A stretch of 64,000 nt of DNA from BP-464 sp045805505 (lineage in GTDB: Bacteria > Actinomycetota > Thermoleophilia > Solirubrobacterales > Solirubrobacteraceae), in NCBI GenBank assembly GCA_045805505.1, contig JBJMLA010000162.1, positions 1 to 64,000 of the forward strand, given 5' to 3'. Under the pieces are notes generated by a model. The model had not been told where the DNA came from. It made no database searches and saw nothing but the letters and a program-made list of their open reading frames with translations. This document shows positions 16,728 to 25,159 of this stretch, piece by piece; the first letter of the stretch is position 1; each line of letters starts with the position of its first letter. The position numbers and the translations under genes are program-made.

Positions 16728-18147
16728 GCAGCAGGCCGGCCAGGCTCAGCGCGACCAGCGTCAGGGCCGGCAGCTCCCAGTCCCAGTCGATGCCGGTGTG
16801 CAGCGCGAACGCGGTCAGCGCGGCGATCGGTCCGGCGGCCAGCGCCGGGTCCTCGCGGTAGGCCGCCCGCGCGCAGGCGAAGATCGAGCCGATCAGCACG
16901 GCGAGCAGCAGCAGCCCGATGATCCCGAGCTCGGCGAGCGTCTCGAGGTAGAGCGAATGGGCGTCGCGGACGACCTCGCCGATCGTGCGCTCCCGCATCC
17001 ACTCGGGGCCGAACCCGCCGGTGCCGACGCCCTTGAGCGGGTGGTCGGCCGCCGCCTTCAGCGCGACCTTCCAGTACTGGTAGCGGTTCGAGCCGGTGGA
17101 GGTCAGGCGGCCGGTGGTCTGGCTGAACGCCGGGTTCTGCCCGGGATGGTCGCCGCCGCTCGAGGCGATCGGCACGGCGATCAGCGCGATGGCGATGGCT
17201 CCGGCGATCCACGGCGCGCGCGCGGGCAGCGGCAGCCGTCCCAGCCGCGTGCGCTCCTCGTCCTCGGCGCGCCGCGCCCAGGCGGCGCCCGCGGCGGCCA
17301 GGAGCATCAGCACGAGCAGGACGGCCAGCGCGATCGCTCCGTCGGCCTCGCGGTCGCGCAGGTCGCCGGCCAGGTCGTTGACGCCGGGCAGCGCGGCGCA
17401 GGTGACGATCCCGGCCCCCGCCGCCTCGAGCGCGATCGCCATGCCGCGCAGCTGTGACCACGACGGGGCCAGCGCGAGCAGCACGACCAGCCCGCCGGCC
17501 AGCGTGACGAGCGCGCCGCGCGAGAAGGTGAGGTAGAGCGCGACGCCGATCGGCACGGCGGCCGCGGCGGCCATGGCGCGCAGGACGCCGGGACGGGTGC
17601 GGTCGCCGGCCAGCCGCGCGCAGAGGATCAGCCCGATGGCCGCCAGCTCGCCCTGGCCGTTCCAGTAGGTGAGGGGCTGGAATAGGCGCGAGCCCGCCAG
17701 CCGGCCCGGCGCCAGCTCGACGATGCCGGGCAACAGGCGCCCCGCCAGGCCGTAGCCCATGACCGCGAGCACGCCGGCCGCGACCGCGGGCTCGACGGCG
17801 CGGGCGGCGCGCCGCGATCCGCGCCACAGGGTCGCGCCGAGGGTCAGCGCGCCGAGGTAGAGCAGGGCGCGCTCGAGATCGGCGTGGGCGACCTCGGCCA
17901 GCGGCGCCCAGTCGGCCGACAGCGCCACCCACGCGCAGTAGCCGGCCAGTGCGCCCAGGGCGAGCAGCGCGCGGCGGTCGCGCGGCAGCGGGCCGTCGCC
18001 GACGAGCGCCCACACACCCAGCAGCCCCGCGACGGCGATCAGGGCGATCAGGCGCGGGCGGTCGTAGAAGCCACCCGAGGCGAAGGCCAGCGCGACCGGC
18101 CCGGCCAGCGCCGCGGCGCGGACGGCCATGCGCAGGGCGGCGCTCAC
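16696..18147 (-). CDS. O-antigen ligase/polymerase-like membrane protein
   Basis: A 483-residue, many-spanning (about 11-12 helices) Wzy_C/WaaL family protein. The family loop is present near residues 350-385: KAAADHPLKGVGTGGFGPEW, then RDAHSLYLETLAELGIIG, with the conserved His and Arg residues that bind the lipid-linked donor. It polymerises or transfers lipid-linked glycan outside the cytoplasmic membrane. It overlaps the flippase gene by 4 bp, the usual partner in Wzx/Wzy-type export. Confidence 0.9.
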   Translation of the reverse strand: MSAALRMAVRAAALAGPVALAFASGGFYDRPRLIALIAVAGLLGVWALVGDGPLPRDRRALLALGALAGYCAWVALSADWAPLAEVAHADLERALLYLGALTLGATLWRGSRRAARAVEPAVAAGVLAVMGYGLAGRLLPGIVELAPGRLAGSRLFQPLTYWNGQGELAAIGLILCARLAGDRTRPGVLRAMAAAAAVPIGVALYLTFSRGALVTLAGGLVVLLALAPSWSQLRGMAIALEAAGAGIVTCAALPGVNDLAGDLRDREADGAIALAVLLVLMLLAAAGAAWARRAEDEERTRLGRLPLPARAPWIAGAIAIALIAVPIASSGGDHPGQNPAFSQTTGRLTSTGSNRYQYWKVALKAAADHPLKGVGTGGFGPEWMRERTIGEVVRDAHSLYLETLAELGIIGLLLLAVLIGSIFACARAAYREDPALAAGPIAALTAFALHTGIDWDWELPALTLVALSLAGLLLSRVPGRSAG

Positions 18148-19739
18148 GCCGGGGCCGCCCGTCCCCAGAACCCGATCGCCATCAGCCCGGCGCAGGCCAC
18201 GGCCTGCACGGCGAGGACGATCAGCGCGAAGGTCAGCATCGAGAAGTCACCCGAGAACAGCACGAACGGCTCGGCGATCGCGACCGCGCTCAGCACCCAC
18301 AGGTAGCCGCGGCGGCCGAGGGCGACGAGGTACTGCACGGTGAGGTAGGTCACCGCGAGCAGGGTCATCGCCGCGCCCAGGACGACGAGCGCGTCGGCGG
18401 CGTTCGTGTACTCCTCGCCGAACGCGATGCGCAGGACCAGGCTGGGAACCAGGCCGAAGAGCAGCAGCGCCGGCACCGCGACGATCGCCGCGATCTGCAG
18501 CGCGCGGATCAGCACCGGCCGTGGGTCCAGGCCCTCGGCGGCGCGGCGCGTGGCCTCGGGCAGCAGGTGCAGGCCGATGCCGATCGCCACCCACACGAAC
18601 GTCTTGGCCCCCACCGCGGCCGCCGCGTAGGAGCCGGCGCGGGGGCTGCCGAGCTGGTGCTTGACGATGATCACGTCGACGTTCTGCAGCGCGCCGAGCA
18701 GCGCCAGCGCGGTCATCGGCCGCCAGCCGTCGGTGAACAGCGTGGTGAGGCGGTGGCGCTCGTGGTCGGCCGGAGCGCCGAGGCGCCGGCGCAGCACCAC
18801 CCACAGCCAGACGCCGACGGCCACGAAGCCCAGCGCCTGGGCGAGGTAGACGCCGGTGACGCCCGCGCCGAGGGCGGCGAGCGCGAGGCAGAAGGCGAGC
18901 CGCGCGAACGACTCGGTGAGCAGGCTCTGGGCCACCGGCGCGTACGCGTGCAACCCCTGCAGCACGCCGCGCTGCAGGCACAGCCCGAGCCACAGGACGC
19001 CGATGGGGAGGATTCCGGCCGCGCCCCAGGGATGCTCGGGAACGCCGACCAGGTCGGCGATCGGCTGGCGGGCGAGCGCCGAGAGCGCGGAGACGACCAG
19101 CAGCGCCGCGCCCACGCGCTTGCCCCAGTCGCTCAGCGTCCCGGACAGCCGGGGTCCGTCCCCCAGGTTGCCCAGCGCGGTCTCGCGGGCCGCGGCGACC
19201 TGCAGCGCCGAGCCGGCGACCAGGAGGATGAGGAACGCCGACACCAGCACGGCGAGCGAGCCGTAGTCGGTGACGCCGAGGATGCGGGTGAAGACGATCG
19301 TGAAGACGAGCTGGATGGCGTTGGCCGCCAGCGTCGCGGCGGCCAGCCCGGCGGCCTTGGCGGTCTCCGACTGCGCCACGGCGTCGCGGACGCGCACGCG
19401 CTCGCCCCGTGCCGCCTGCTCGAGCATCGGCAGGTCGGGCTCGTCGACGACCGGCGTGCCGCCGTAGAGCAGCGGCCGGTAGATCCGCGAGGCCAGGCTG
19501 CCGGGGCCGTCGTCGGAGACCACGCGTGGCGCCTCCAGCCAGCCCCACAGCGGGGTCAGGTAGGCCCGGCGGCCGACCACCTCGAGGATGACGTCGGCGT
19601 CGCGCCCGGCTCCGCGCCATGTCCGCCACGCCGCCCGCAGCCGCCCGCCGGTGACCTCGGTGACCTCATGTCCGGCGGCCCGCCAGTCGGGCACGTGCGG
19701 CGTCGAACCGAGAACCAGGATGTGCAAGGGCTCCGCCAT
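18144..19739 (-). CDS. Polysaccharide flippase (MOP/Wzx-like) with N-terminal glycosyltransferase-like domain
   Basis: A 531-residue protein. Residues from about 125 onward form a 12-helix MOP-superfamily flippase: LVFTIVFTRILGVTDYGSLAVLVSAFLILL, a central QNVDVIIVKHQLG motif, and SYAAAAVGAKTFVW. Such proteins flip lipid-linked glycans. The first about 118 residues are soluble and begin with LHILVLGSTPHVPDW. They look like a shortened Rossmann half of a GT-B glycosyltransferase or a remnant of one. This fusion is unusual for Wzx. The continuous frame, with no internal promoter or start at the junction, argues that it is a real fusion. Confidence 0.82.
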   Translation of the reverse strand: MAEPLHILVLGSTPHVPDWRAAGHEVTEVTGGRLRAAWRTWRGAGRDADVILEVVGRRAYLTPLWGWLEAPRVVSDDGPGSLASRIYRPLLYGGTPVVDEPDLPMLEQAARGERVRVRDAVAQSETAKAAGLAAATLAANAIQLVFTIVFTRILGVTDYGSLAVLVSAFLILLVAGSALQVAAARETALGNLGDGPRLSGTLSDWGKRVGAALLVVSALSALARQPIADLVGVPEHPWGAAGILPIGVLWLGLCLQRGVLQGLHAYAPVAQSLLTESFARLAFCLALAALGAGVTGVYLAQALGFVAVGVWLWVVLRRRLGAPADHERHRLTTLFTDGWRPMTALALLGALQNVDVIIVKHQLGSPRAGSYAAAAVGAKTFVWVAIGIGLHLLPEATRRAAEGLDPRPVLIRALQIAAIVAVPALLLFGLVPSLVLRIAFGEEYTNAADALVVLGAAMTLLAVTYLTVQYLVALGRRGYLWVLSAVAIAEPFVLFSGDFSMLTFALIVLAVQAVACAGLMAIGFWGRAAPA

Positions 19740-19807
19740 GACGCGGGGGTGAAGGTATACGGCGGCCCCCAGCGAAGACAGCGGGCATGCGGGCTACGCT
19801 TCCGTCG

Positions 19808-20188
19808 ATGCCACGTGCGCGCTCCGTCGCGATCGTTCTCTCCGCCGCGGCGCTGACCGCGCCCGCGGCCGCGTTCGGCCAGGGATCGAGCGGCGCCGGG
19901 GACGATCAGTACGACGATCCGTTCGACAACGGCGGCACCACGACCACGCAGACGACCACCGGCTCGCAGACGGGCTCGGGTGGCTCGACGCTGTCCCAGG
20001 ACCCCAATCTCGGGGGCAGCCAGACCAGCAGCGGCACCTCGTCGGGCACCGCCCCGGCCACGTCGGCCACGGCGACCGGGGCACTGCCGAACACCGGCAG
20101 CGATCCGCGCCTGATCATCCTCGCCGGCCTCGCGCTGCTGCTGTCGGGCCTCGGCCTGCGCCTGCGCACGGCCGATGAGATCTTCTAG
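19808..20188 (+). CDS. Small secreted protein with LPNTG-type sorting signal
   Basis: A 126-residue protein. It has a signal peptide (MPRARSVAIVLSAAALTAPAAA), a low-complexity Gly/Ser/Thr-rich middle, then LPNTG followed by a hydrophobic span (LIILAGLALLLSGLGLRL) and a short charged tail, the order of a sortase substrate. It may be anchored to the wall. No sortase gene is in this window. A TACGCT -10 element 7 bases before this ATG favours it over an upstream ATG at 19787. The last 14 bases overlap tsaE. Confidence 0.75.
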   Translation: MPRARSVAIVLSAAALTAPAAAFGQGSSGAGDDQYDDPFDNGGTTTTQTTTGSQTGSGGSTLSQDPNLGGSQTSSGTSSGTAPATSATATGALPNTGSDPRLIILAGLALLLSGLGLRLRTADEIF

Positions 20189-20585
20189 CGCCGCCGAGAC
20201 CGAGCGGGCCGCCGCGCAGCTCGCCGAGCGGCTGCGGCCCGGCGACCTCGTGCTCGTGCGCGGGGAGATGGGGGCCGGCAAGACCACGTTCGTCCGCGGT
20301 GCCGCGCGTGCCCTCGGCGTCACGGGCCCGGTGACGAGCCCGACCTTCACCATCGGCCAGCTCTACGAGTCGCCGCGCGGGCCGATCGCCCATCTCGACC
20401 TGCACCGCCTCGACAGCCTCGAGGACGAGGACCCGGCACTGCTGGCCGACTACCTCACGCCCGGCGCGATCGCCTTCGTCGAGTGGCCCGAGGTCGGTGG
20501 CGGCGAGCTCGCCGCGCGCGCGACCCACGAGGTCACGCTGCGCCACGTGGGCCTCGAGGAGCGCGACGTGGAGATCTCGGCGTGA
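20175..20585 (+). CDS. tsaE: tRNA t6A biosynthesis ATPase TsaE
   Basis: A 136-residue P-loop protein. Walker A is GEMGAGKT at residues 30-37; TSPTFTI and HLDLHRLD (Walker B region) and FVEWPE are family motifs. TsaE works with TsaB and TsaD to put threonylcarbamoyl on A37 of ANN-decoding tRNAs. It opens a run of eight overlapping genes. The start overlaps the previous gene by 14 bp. Confidence 0.96.
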   Translation: MRSSSAAETERAAAQLAERLRPGDLVLVRGEMGAGKTTFVRGAARALGVTGPVTSPTFTIGQLYESPRGPIAHLDLHRLDSLEDEDPALLADYLTPGAIAFVEWPEVGGGELAARATHEVTLRHVGLEERDVEISA

Positions 20586-21247
20586 GCGCCTATCTGGTCA
20601 TCGACACGGCAACGCCGGCCACCGTCATCGGCGTTGCCACCCCGGGGGGCGAGGTCCACGAGCGCCGCCACGAGCCCGCGGCGGGCGAGCGCCCGGGACA
20701 CGTCGCGCAGGTGCTCGCGCTGGCCGAGGAGGCGCTGGGCGAGGCCGGTCTGGGCTACCGCGACCTCCTGCGCATCGGCGTGGGCGTCGGGCCCGGGTCG
20801 TTCACCGGTCTGCGGATCGGGATCGCCACGGCGCGCGCGTTGTCGGGCGCCACGGGGACGGAGGTGGCGCCCATCTCGAGCCTCGGCGCGCTCGCCGTCG
20901 CGGCGGGCGACGACTCCGTGCTGGCCGTCCTCGACGCCCGGCGCGGCGAGGCGTTCGTCGCGCGCTGGCACCGCGGCCGTCAGGTCGATGCGCCGCGCGC
21001 GGTGCGTCCCGAGGATCTCGCTGAAGCGGCCGAACACGCGACGCTGGCGGTGGGCGACGGCGCAGTACGCTTCCGCGAGCAGCTCGAACCGTCGGGCGTG
21101 AAGGTCCCCGACGACGATTCCGGCCTTCACCGGATCGGCGCGCGGGGGCTGCTCAAGCTCGTCGCGTCCGCCCGGAGCGTCGACCGTCACGCACTGGTTC
21201 CCGACTACGTGCGCTCCCCGGACGCCAAGCCGCGCAGCGAGCAATGA
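20582..21247 (+). CDS. tsaB: tRNA t6A biosynthesis protein TsaB
   Basis: A 221-residue ASKHA-fold protein: YLVIDTATPATVIGV at the N terminus and GVGVGPGSFTGLRIGIATARAL, the family signature. TsaB is the non-catalytic partner that holds TsaD and TsaE. The GTG start overlaps tsaE by 4 bp. The tail ends YVRSPDAKPRSEQ, a normal TsaB end. Confidence 0.95.
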   Translation: MSAYLVIDTATPATVIGVATPGGEVHERRHEPAAGERPGHVAQVLALAEEALGEAGLGYRDLLRIGVGVGPGSFTGLRIGIATARALSGATGTEVAPISSLGALAVAAGDDSVLAVLDARRGEAFVARWHRGRQVDAPRAVRPEDLAEAAEHATLAVGDGAVRFREQLEPSGVKVPDDDSGLHRIGARGLLKLVASARSVDRHALVPDYVRSPDAKPRSEQ

Positions 21248-21711
21248 GCGCCGTCGAAACGGAGATCCGCCGCCTCAGCTTCGCCGACCTCCCGCAGGTC
21301 GTGGCGATCGAGCGCCGTGCCTTCCCGACCCCGTGGTCGCTGGCGATGTTCGTGCTCGAGCTGTCCAAGCCCGGCGGCGTCAGCCTGGCCGCGACGGGCC
21401 CCGACGGAGACCTCACGGGCTACCTGATCTGCTCGCGCTACGACCGGGTCTGGCACGTGATGAACGTGTCGGTCGATCCGGCGCACCGGCGCCGCGGGAT
21501 CGCGTCGAGCCTGCTGCGCGACCTGCTCGAGCGCGTGGGCGACGCCGCCGACCTGACGCTCGAGGTGCGCACGTCGAACACGGGGGCGATCGCGCTCTAC
21601 GAGCGGTTCGCGTTCCGCTCCGCCGGCATCCGGCCGCGCTACTACCAGGACAACGGCGAGGACGCCGTGATCATGTGGCGCACCCACGACGGGGGCGATC
21701 CGGTCCTGTGA
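21244..21711 (+). CDS. rimI: Ribosomal protein S18-alanine N-acetyltransferase
   Basis: A 155-residue GNAT enzyme. FPTPWSLAMFVLEL is a RimI hallmark, followed by VMNVSVDPAHRRRGIASSLL (acetyl-CoA loop) and LEVRTSNTGAIALYERFAF. It acetylates the N-terminal alanine of ribosomal protein S18 after Met removal. It commonly lies between tsaB and tsaD in actinobacteria. It overlaps both neighbours by 4 bp. Confidence 0.94.
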   Translation: MSAVETEIRRLSFADLPQVVAIERRAFPTPWSLAMFVLELSKPGGVSLAATGPDGDLTGYLICSRYDRVWHVMNVSVDPAHRRRGIASSLLRDLLERVGDAADLTLEVRTSNTGAIALYERFAFRSAGIRPRYYQDNGEDAVIMWRTHDGGDPVL

Positions 21712-22676
21712 TCCTCGGCATCGAGACCAGCTGCGACGACACCTGCGCGGCCGTCATCACCCCGGCGGGCGAGATCCGCTCGAACGTCATCTCCTCCCAG
21801 GGGATCCACGACCGCTACGGCGGCGTGGTTCCCGAGGTCGCGTCGCGCCATCACCTCGAGCTCATCGACGCGGTCGTCGACGATGCGCTGGCGCGCGCCG
21901 GGACCACGCTCGACGACGTCGAGCTGGTCGCGGTGACCCGCGGGCCGGGGCTCATCGGCGCGCTGCTCGTCGGTGTGGCCAGCGCCAAGGCGCTGGCGGC
22001 GGCCCGCGGCCTGCCGCTCGCCGCGGTCGACCACCTCCAGGGTCACGTGGCGGCGAACTTCCTCGGCGACGCGCCGTTCGAGCCGCCGTTCGTGTGCCTG
22101 ATCGCCAGCGGCGGCCACACGTTCATCGCCCGCGTCGACGACCACGACGGATTCGTGATCCTCGGCCAGACGCTCGACGACGCGGCGGGGGAGGCCTTCG
22201 ACAAGGGCGCCCGCCTCCTCGGGCTGCCGTTCCCCGGCGGGCCGCACATCGACCGGCTGGCGCGCGAGGGCGATGCCCGCGCGTTCGACTTCCCCACCGG
22301 CGCCGGCGTGGCCGGGCTCGACTTCTCCTTCAGCGGCCTGAAGACCGCGCTGCTCTACAAACTGCGCGACCTCGCCGATGACCCGCCGCTGCCCGACCTC
22401 GCGGCCTCCTACCAGCGGGCGATCGTCGAGGCGCTGGCCGTCCGGGTCGAGCGGGCGATCGAGCAGACCGGCCTGCGCCGGGTGGCCATCGGCGGCGGCG
22501 TGGCGGCCAACTCGCTGCTGCGCGAGCGGATCGAGGCGCTCGAGGGTGTCGCGGTCCACGTGCCCGAGCGCGCGCTGTGCACCGACAACGCGGCGATGAT
22601 CGCCAGCGCCGCGCGCTACGTCGAGCCGGTGGCGCATCCGGGCTACCTGGCGCTCGACGCGTATCCCAGCCGGTGA
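21708..22676 (+). CDS. tsaD: tRNA threonylcarbamoyltransferase TsaD
   Basis: A 322-residue ASKHA enzyme that transfers the threonylcarbamoyl group to tRNA A37. GIETSCDDTCAAV starts the protein, GGVVPEVASRHH follows, and His109 and His113 in AAVDHLQGH are the metal ligands. PTGAGVAGLDFSFSGLKTA, GGGVAANSLLR and CTDNAAMIA complete the family pattern. The GTG start overlaps rimI; the stop overlaps the glutaredoxin-like gene. Confidence 0.97.
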   Translation: MILGIETSCDDTCAAVITPAGEIRSNVISSQGIHDRYGGVVPEVASRHHLELIDAVVDDALARAGTTLDDVELVAVTRGPGLIGALLVGVASAKALAAARGLPLAAVDHLQGHVAANFLGDAPFEPPFVCLIASGGHTFIARVDDHDGFVILGQTLDDAAGEAFDKGARLLGLPFPGGPHIDRLAREGDARAFDFPTGAGVAGLDFSFSGLKTALLYKLRDLADDPPLPDLAASYQRAIVEALAVRVERAIEQTGLRRVAIGGGVAANSLLRERIEALEGVAVHVPERALCTDNAAMIASAARYVEPVAHPGYLALDAYPSR

Positions 22677-22903
22677 GCCTCGTCCTCTACGGCCGGCCGG
22701 GGTGTCATCTCTGTGACGACGCCCGCGCGGTCCTCGAGCGGGTCGGCCATCCGTTCGACGAGGTCGACATCGAGGCCGACGACGAGCTTCTCAAGCGCTA
22801 TCTCGAGCGGATCCCCGTGGTGGCCCTCGACGGGGAGGAGCTCTACGACTTCTTCATCGACGAGGAGGACCTCCGGGCGCGTGTAGGCTCGGACGCCGAA
22901 TGA
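22673..22903 (+). CDS. Glutaredoxin-like thioredoxin-fold protein (DUF836 type)
   Basis: A 76-residue single domain. VLYGRPGCHLCDDARAVLE contains the CxxC redox pair (Cys-His-Leu-Cys) and RIPVVALDGEELYDFFIDEEDL gives the cis-Pro region. It probably exchanges disulfides in the cytoplasm. The GTG start overlaps tsaD and the stop overlaps rex, so redox exchange and redox sensing are made from one message. Confidence 0.88.
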   Translation: MSLVLYGRPGCHLCDDARAVLERVGHPFDEVDIEADDELLKRYLERIPVVALDGEELYDFFIDEEDLRARVGSDAE

Positions 22904-23541
22904 GCATCGGCGAGGCGCCCGCATCCGAACGCCTGTCGCTTGGCGTCGCCGCACGCCTCGCGCGGTATCTGCAGGTGCTCACGCAGGCCAAGAAGGAGGG
23001 CAAGGAGACGGTCTCCTCCCAGGAGCTCTCGGACTGGACGCACGTCAACTCGACGCAGATCCGCCGCGATCTCTCGGGCTTCGGCAAGTTCGGCAAGCGC
23101 GGCGTCGGCTACAACGTCGACTCGCTCGTCTCGCAGATCCGCAAGATCCTGCGGACCGCCGGCCAGCACAACATCGCGCTGTTCGGGGCGGGCCATCTGG
23201 GCAAGGCGATCGCCTCGTCGGACATCTTCGCCGACCACGGCTTCCGGGTCGTGGCGATCTTCGACGCCGACACGCGCAAGGTCGGCTCGAAGGTGGGTAA
23301 CCAGAAGGTCCGCAACGTCGAGGACCTGCCCGCGGTCGTCGAGGACGAGGACATCGTCGTCGCGGTGCTCGCCGTCCCCACCGCCGCCGCCCAGCCGCTC
23401 GCCGATCAGCTCGTCGATGCGGGCGTCAAGATCATCTTCAACTACTCCGAGGCGCTGCTGCAGGTGCCGCCGGAGGTCACGGTCCACACGTCGAGCCCTG
23501 CTGTGGACCTGCTGTACGCGCTCTACTTCTACCTGACGTGA
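22900..23541 (+). CDS. rex: Redox-sensing transcriptional repressor Rex
   Basis: A 213-residue repressor that releases DNA when NADH binds. The N-terminal winged helix has LSDWTHVNSTQIRRDLSGFGKFGKRGVGYNV-type sequence (two adjacent blocks), and the Rossmann domain begins NIALFGAGHLGKAIAS. DIVVAVLAVPTAAAQPLADQL and NYSEALLQVP are also typical. A TAGGCT hexamer 10 bases before the ATG could give an internal promoter. No clear Rex operator (TTGTGAA-type) was seen near it. Confidence 0.96.
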   Translation: MSIGEAPASERLSLGVAARLARYLQVLTQAKKEGKETVSSQELSDWTHVNSTQIRRDLSGFGKFGKRGVGYNVDSLVSQIRKILRTAGQHNIALFGAGHLGKAIASSDIFADHGFRVVAIFDADTRKVGSKVGNQKVRNVEDLPAVVEDEDIVVAVLAVPTAAAQPLADQLVDAGVKIIFNYSEALLQVPPEVTVHTSSPAVDLLYALYFYLT

Positions 23542-24668
23542 CCATCGACCTGGATTCGGCGTTCGAGGTCTTCGAGGCCTCGGTCGATGGGACCGTCGGC
23601 ATCGAGGAGGAGTTCGCGATCCTCGACCCGCAGACGCTCGACATGGTCCCGCGCTTCGAGCAGCTGCGCGACGAGGCCGAGCCCGAGCTGCAGGAGCGGA
23701 TCACCGGCGAGCTCATCAAGTCCGAGATCGAGATCGTCTCGGGGCGCGGCGAGGACCTGGCCGACGGGTTGCGGCGCCAGGCCGACGCGCGGCGGCGGCT
23801 GTTCGCCCACGCGCGCGAGACGGGGGCGCTGCTGGGCGCGACCGGCACACACCCGTGGGCCGACTACCGCGAGCAGGAGAACATCGAGACCGACCACTAC
23901 CGCCGGGTCGTCGAGGGCCTGGGCTACGCGGCGCGGCGCAACAACACGTTCTCGTTACACGTCCACGCCGGGGTGCAGGGCGCCGACCGCGCGGTGCAGA
24001 CCTGCGACCGGCTGCGCCCGCTCCTGCCGTTGCTGCTGGCCGTCAGCGCCTCCTCGCCGTTCGTCGACGGGCACGACACGCTGCTGCACTCGGCGCGCAC
24101 CGAGACCTTCACCCGCACCTTCCCGCGCTGCGGCGTGCCCGACGCCTTCGGCTCGTGGGCGGCCTACCGCGAGTACATCGAGCTGCTCATCCGCACCGGG
24201 TCGATCGTCGAGTACACGCAGGTCTGGTGGTCGGTGCGGCCGCACTTCTCGTTCGGAACCGTCGAGATGCGCATCTGCGACGTGCAGGCCACCGACGCCG
24301 AGTCCGACGCGCTGGCGACGCTGATCGCCGGCGTGATCGCCCGGGCGGCGCGCGACGTCGCCGAGGGCGTGCCGTTCGAGGACCCGCCCAACCGCCTGAT
24401 CGAGGAGAACCTGTGGCGCGCCATCCGCCACGGGATGGACGGCAAGCTCATCGATCTGGCCACGGGCGAGGAGGTGCCCGCGCGTGAGGCGCTCGAGCGC
24501 ACGGCGGCGTGGGCAGGCGTGGAGCTGACCTTCCCCGAGCACAACGCCGCCCAGCGGCAGCGTGCGATGCTGAAGGACGGGGCGTCGCTGCGCGACGTCT
24601 ATGGATCGATCGTCGAGGAGACCCAGAGGACCTATGGAAGCCGGACCGCAGAATCCCCATCCGCCTGA
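23538..24668 (+). CDS. Carboxylate-amine ligase, glutamate-cysteine ligase family 2 (YbdK-like)
   Basis: A 376-residue GCS2-family enzyme. VGIEEEFAILDP is the signature start, with GTHPWADYREQ, RNNTFSLHVHAGV, YTQVWWSVRPHFSFGTVEMRICDVQATDAE and a C-terminal LRDVYGSIVEETQRTYG. Members form gamma-glutamyl or related amide bonds, and YbdK has weak glutamate-cysteine ligase activity. Actinobacteria usually use mycothiol, so the true substrate here is open. It is coupled to rex by a GTGA overlap, in keeping with a thiol role. Confidence 0.9.
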   Translation: MTIDLDSAFEVFEASVDGTVGIEEEFAILDPQTLDMVPRFEQLRDEAEPELQERITGELIKSEIEIVSGRGEDLADGLRRQADARRRLFAHARETGALLGATGTHPWADYREQENIETDHYRRVVEGLGYAARRNNTFSLHVHAGVQGADRAVQTCDRLRPLLPLLLAVSASSPFVDGHDTLLHSARTETFTRTFPRCGVPDAFGSWAAYREYIELLIRTGSIVEYTQVWWSVRPHFSFGTVEMRICDVQATDAESDALATLIAGVIARAARDVAEGVPFEDPPNRLIEENLWRAIRHGMDGKLIDLATGEEVPAREALERTAAWAGVELTFPEHNAAQRQRAMLKDGASLRDVYGSIVEETQRTYGSRTAESPSA

Positions 24669-25047
24669 GGACATCTCCGAGGAGGAGCTGCGCGCGGCCT
24701 ACGAGGAGCAGCTCAAGCAGGTGCGCGTCGAGGACGTGCTCGTGCAGACCGTCGTCTCGCTGCTGAACCTGGGCGGGCGCAAGGCCGGCCTGGCCCCAGG
24801 CACCGAGGACGAGCGCGATCCCGATCAGCTACGTGCGGCGATCGAGGGGACGCGGGCGCTGCTGCCGCTGGTCGAGGAGGTCCTCGGGCCCGACGCCAAG
24901 CAGCTGCGCGACGTGCTCTCGCAGCTGCAGATGGCCTACACGCAGCTGGCTCCCGGGAGCCCGCCGCCGCCCGCGGGCGAGCCGGAACCGCCCGCGGACC
25001 CCGGTCCGCCGCCCCCGTCGGGGCGGATCTGGGTGCCGGGCCAGTAA
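24634..25047 (+). CDS. Small DUF1844-like protein with Pro-rich tail
   Basis: A 137-residue protein. Residues 20-105 are helical (VEDVLVQTVVSLLNLGGRKAG, then LRAAIEGTRALLPLVEEVLG and LRDVLSQLQMAYTQLA), resembling DUF1844 proteins of unknown function. The last 30 residues are Pro-rich. The start overlaps the ligase gene by 35 bp, with the only in-frame ATG of good context. It closes the t6A/redox operon. Confidence 0.75.
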   Translation: MEAGPQNPHPPEDISEEELRAAYEEQLKQVRVEDVLVQTVVSLLNLGGRKAGLAPGTEDERDPDQLRAAIEGTRALLPLVEEVLGPDAKQLRDVLSQLQMAYTQLAPGSPPPPAGEPEPPADPGPPPPSGRIWVPGQ

Positions 25048-25159
25048 CTCCCGCGACTTTCCTGAGTATCCCTTCCGATGGGCCGGATAGACTCCGCGCC
25101 CTGCCCGGCCGGGCACTTCCGCGCGGCCTGTATCGAACTTCCCTGCAAAGGATCCCTTC

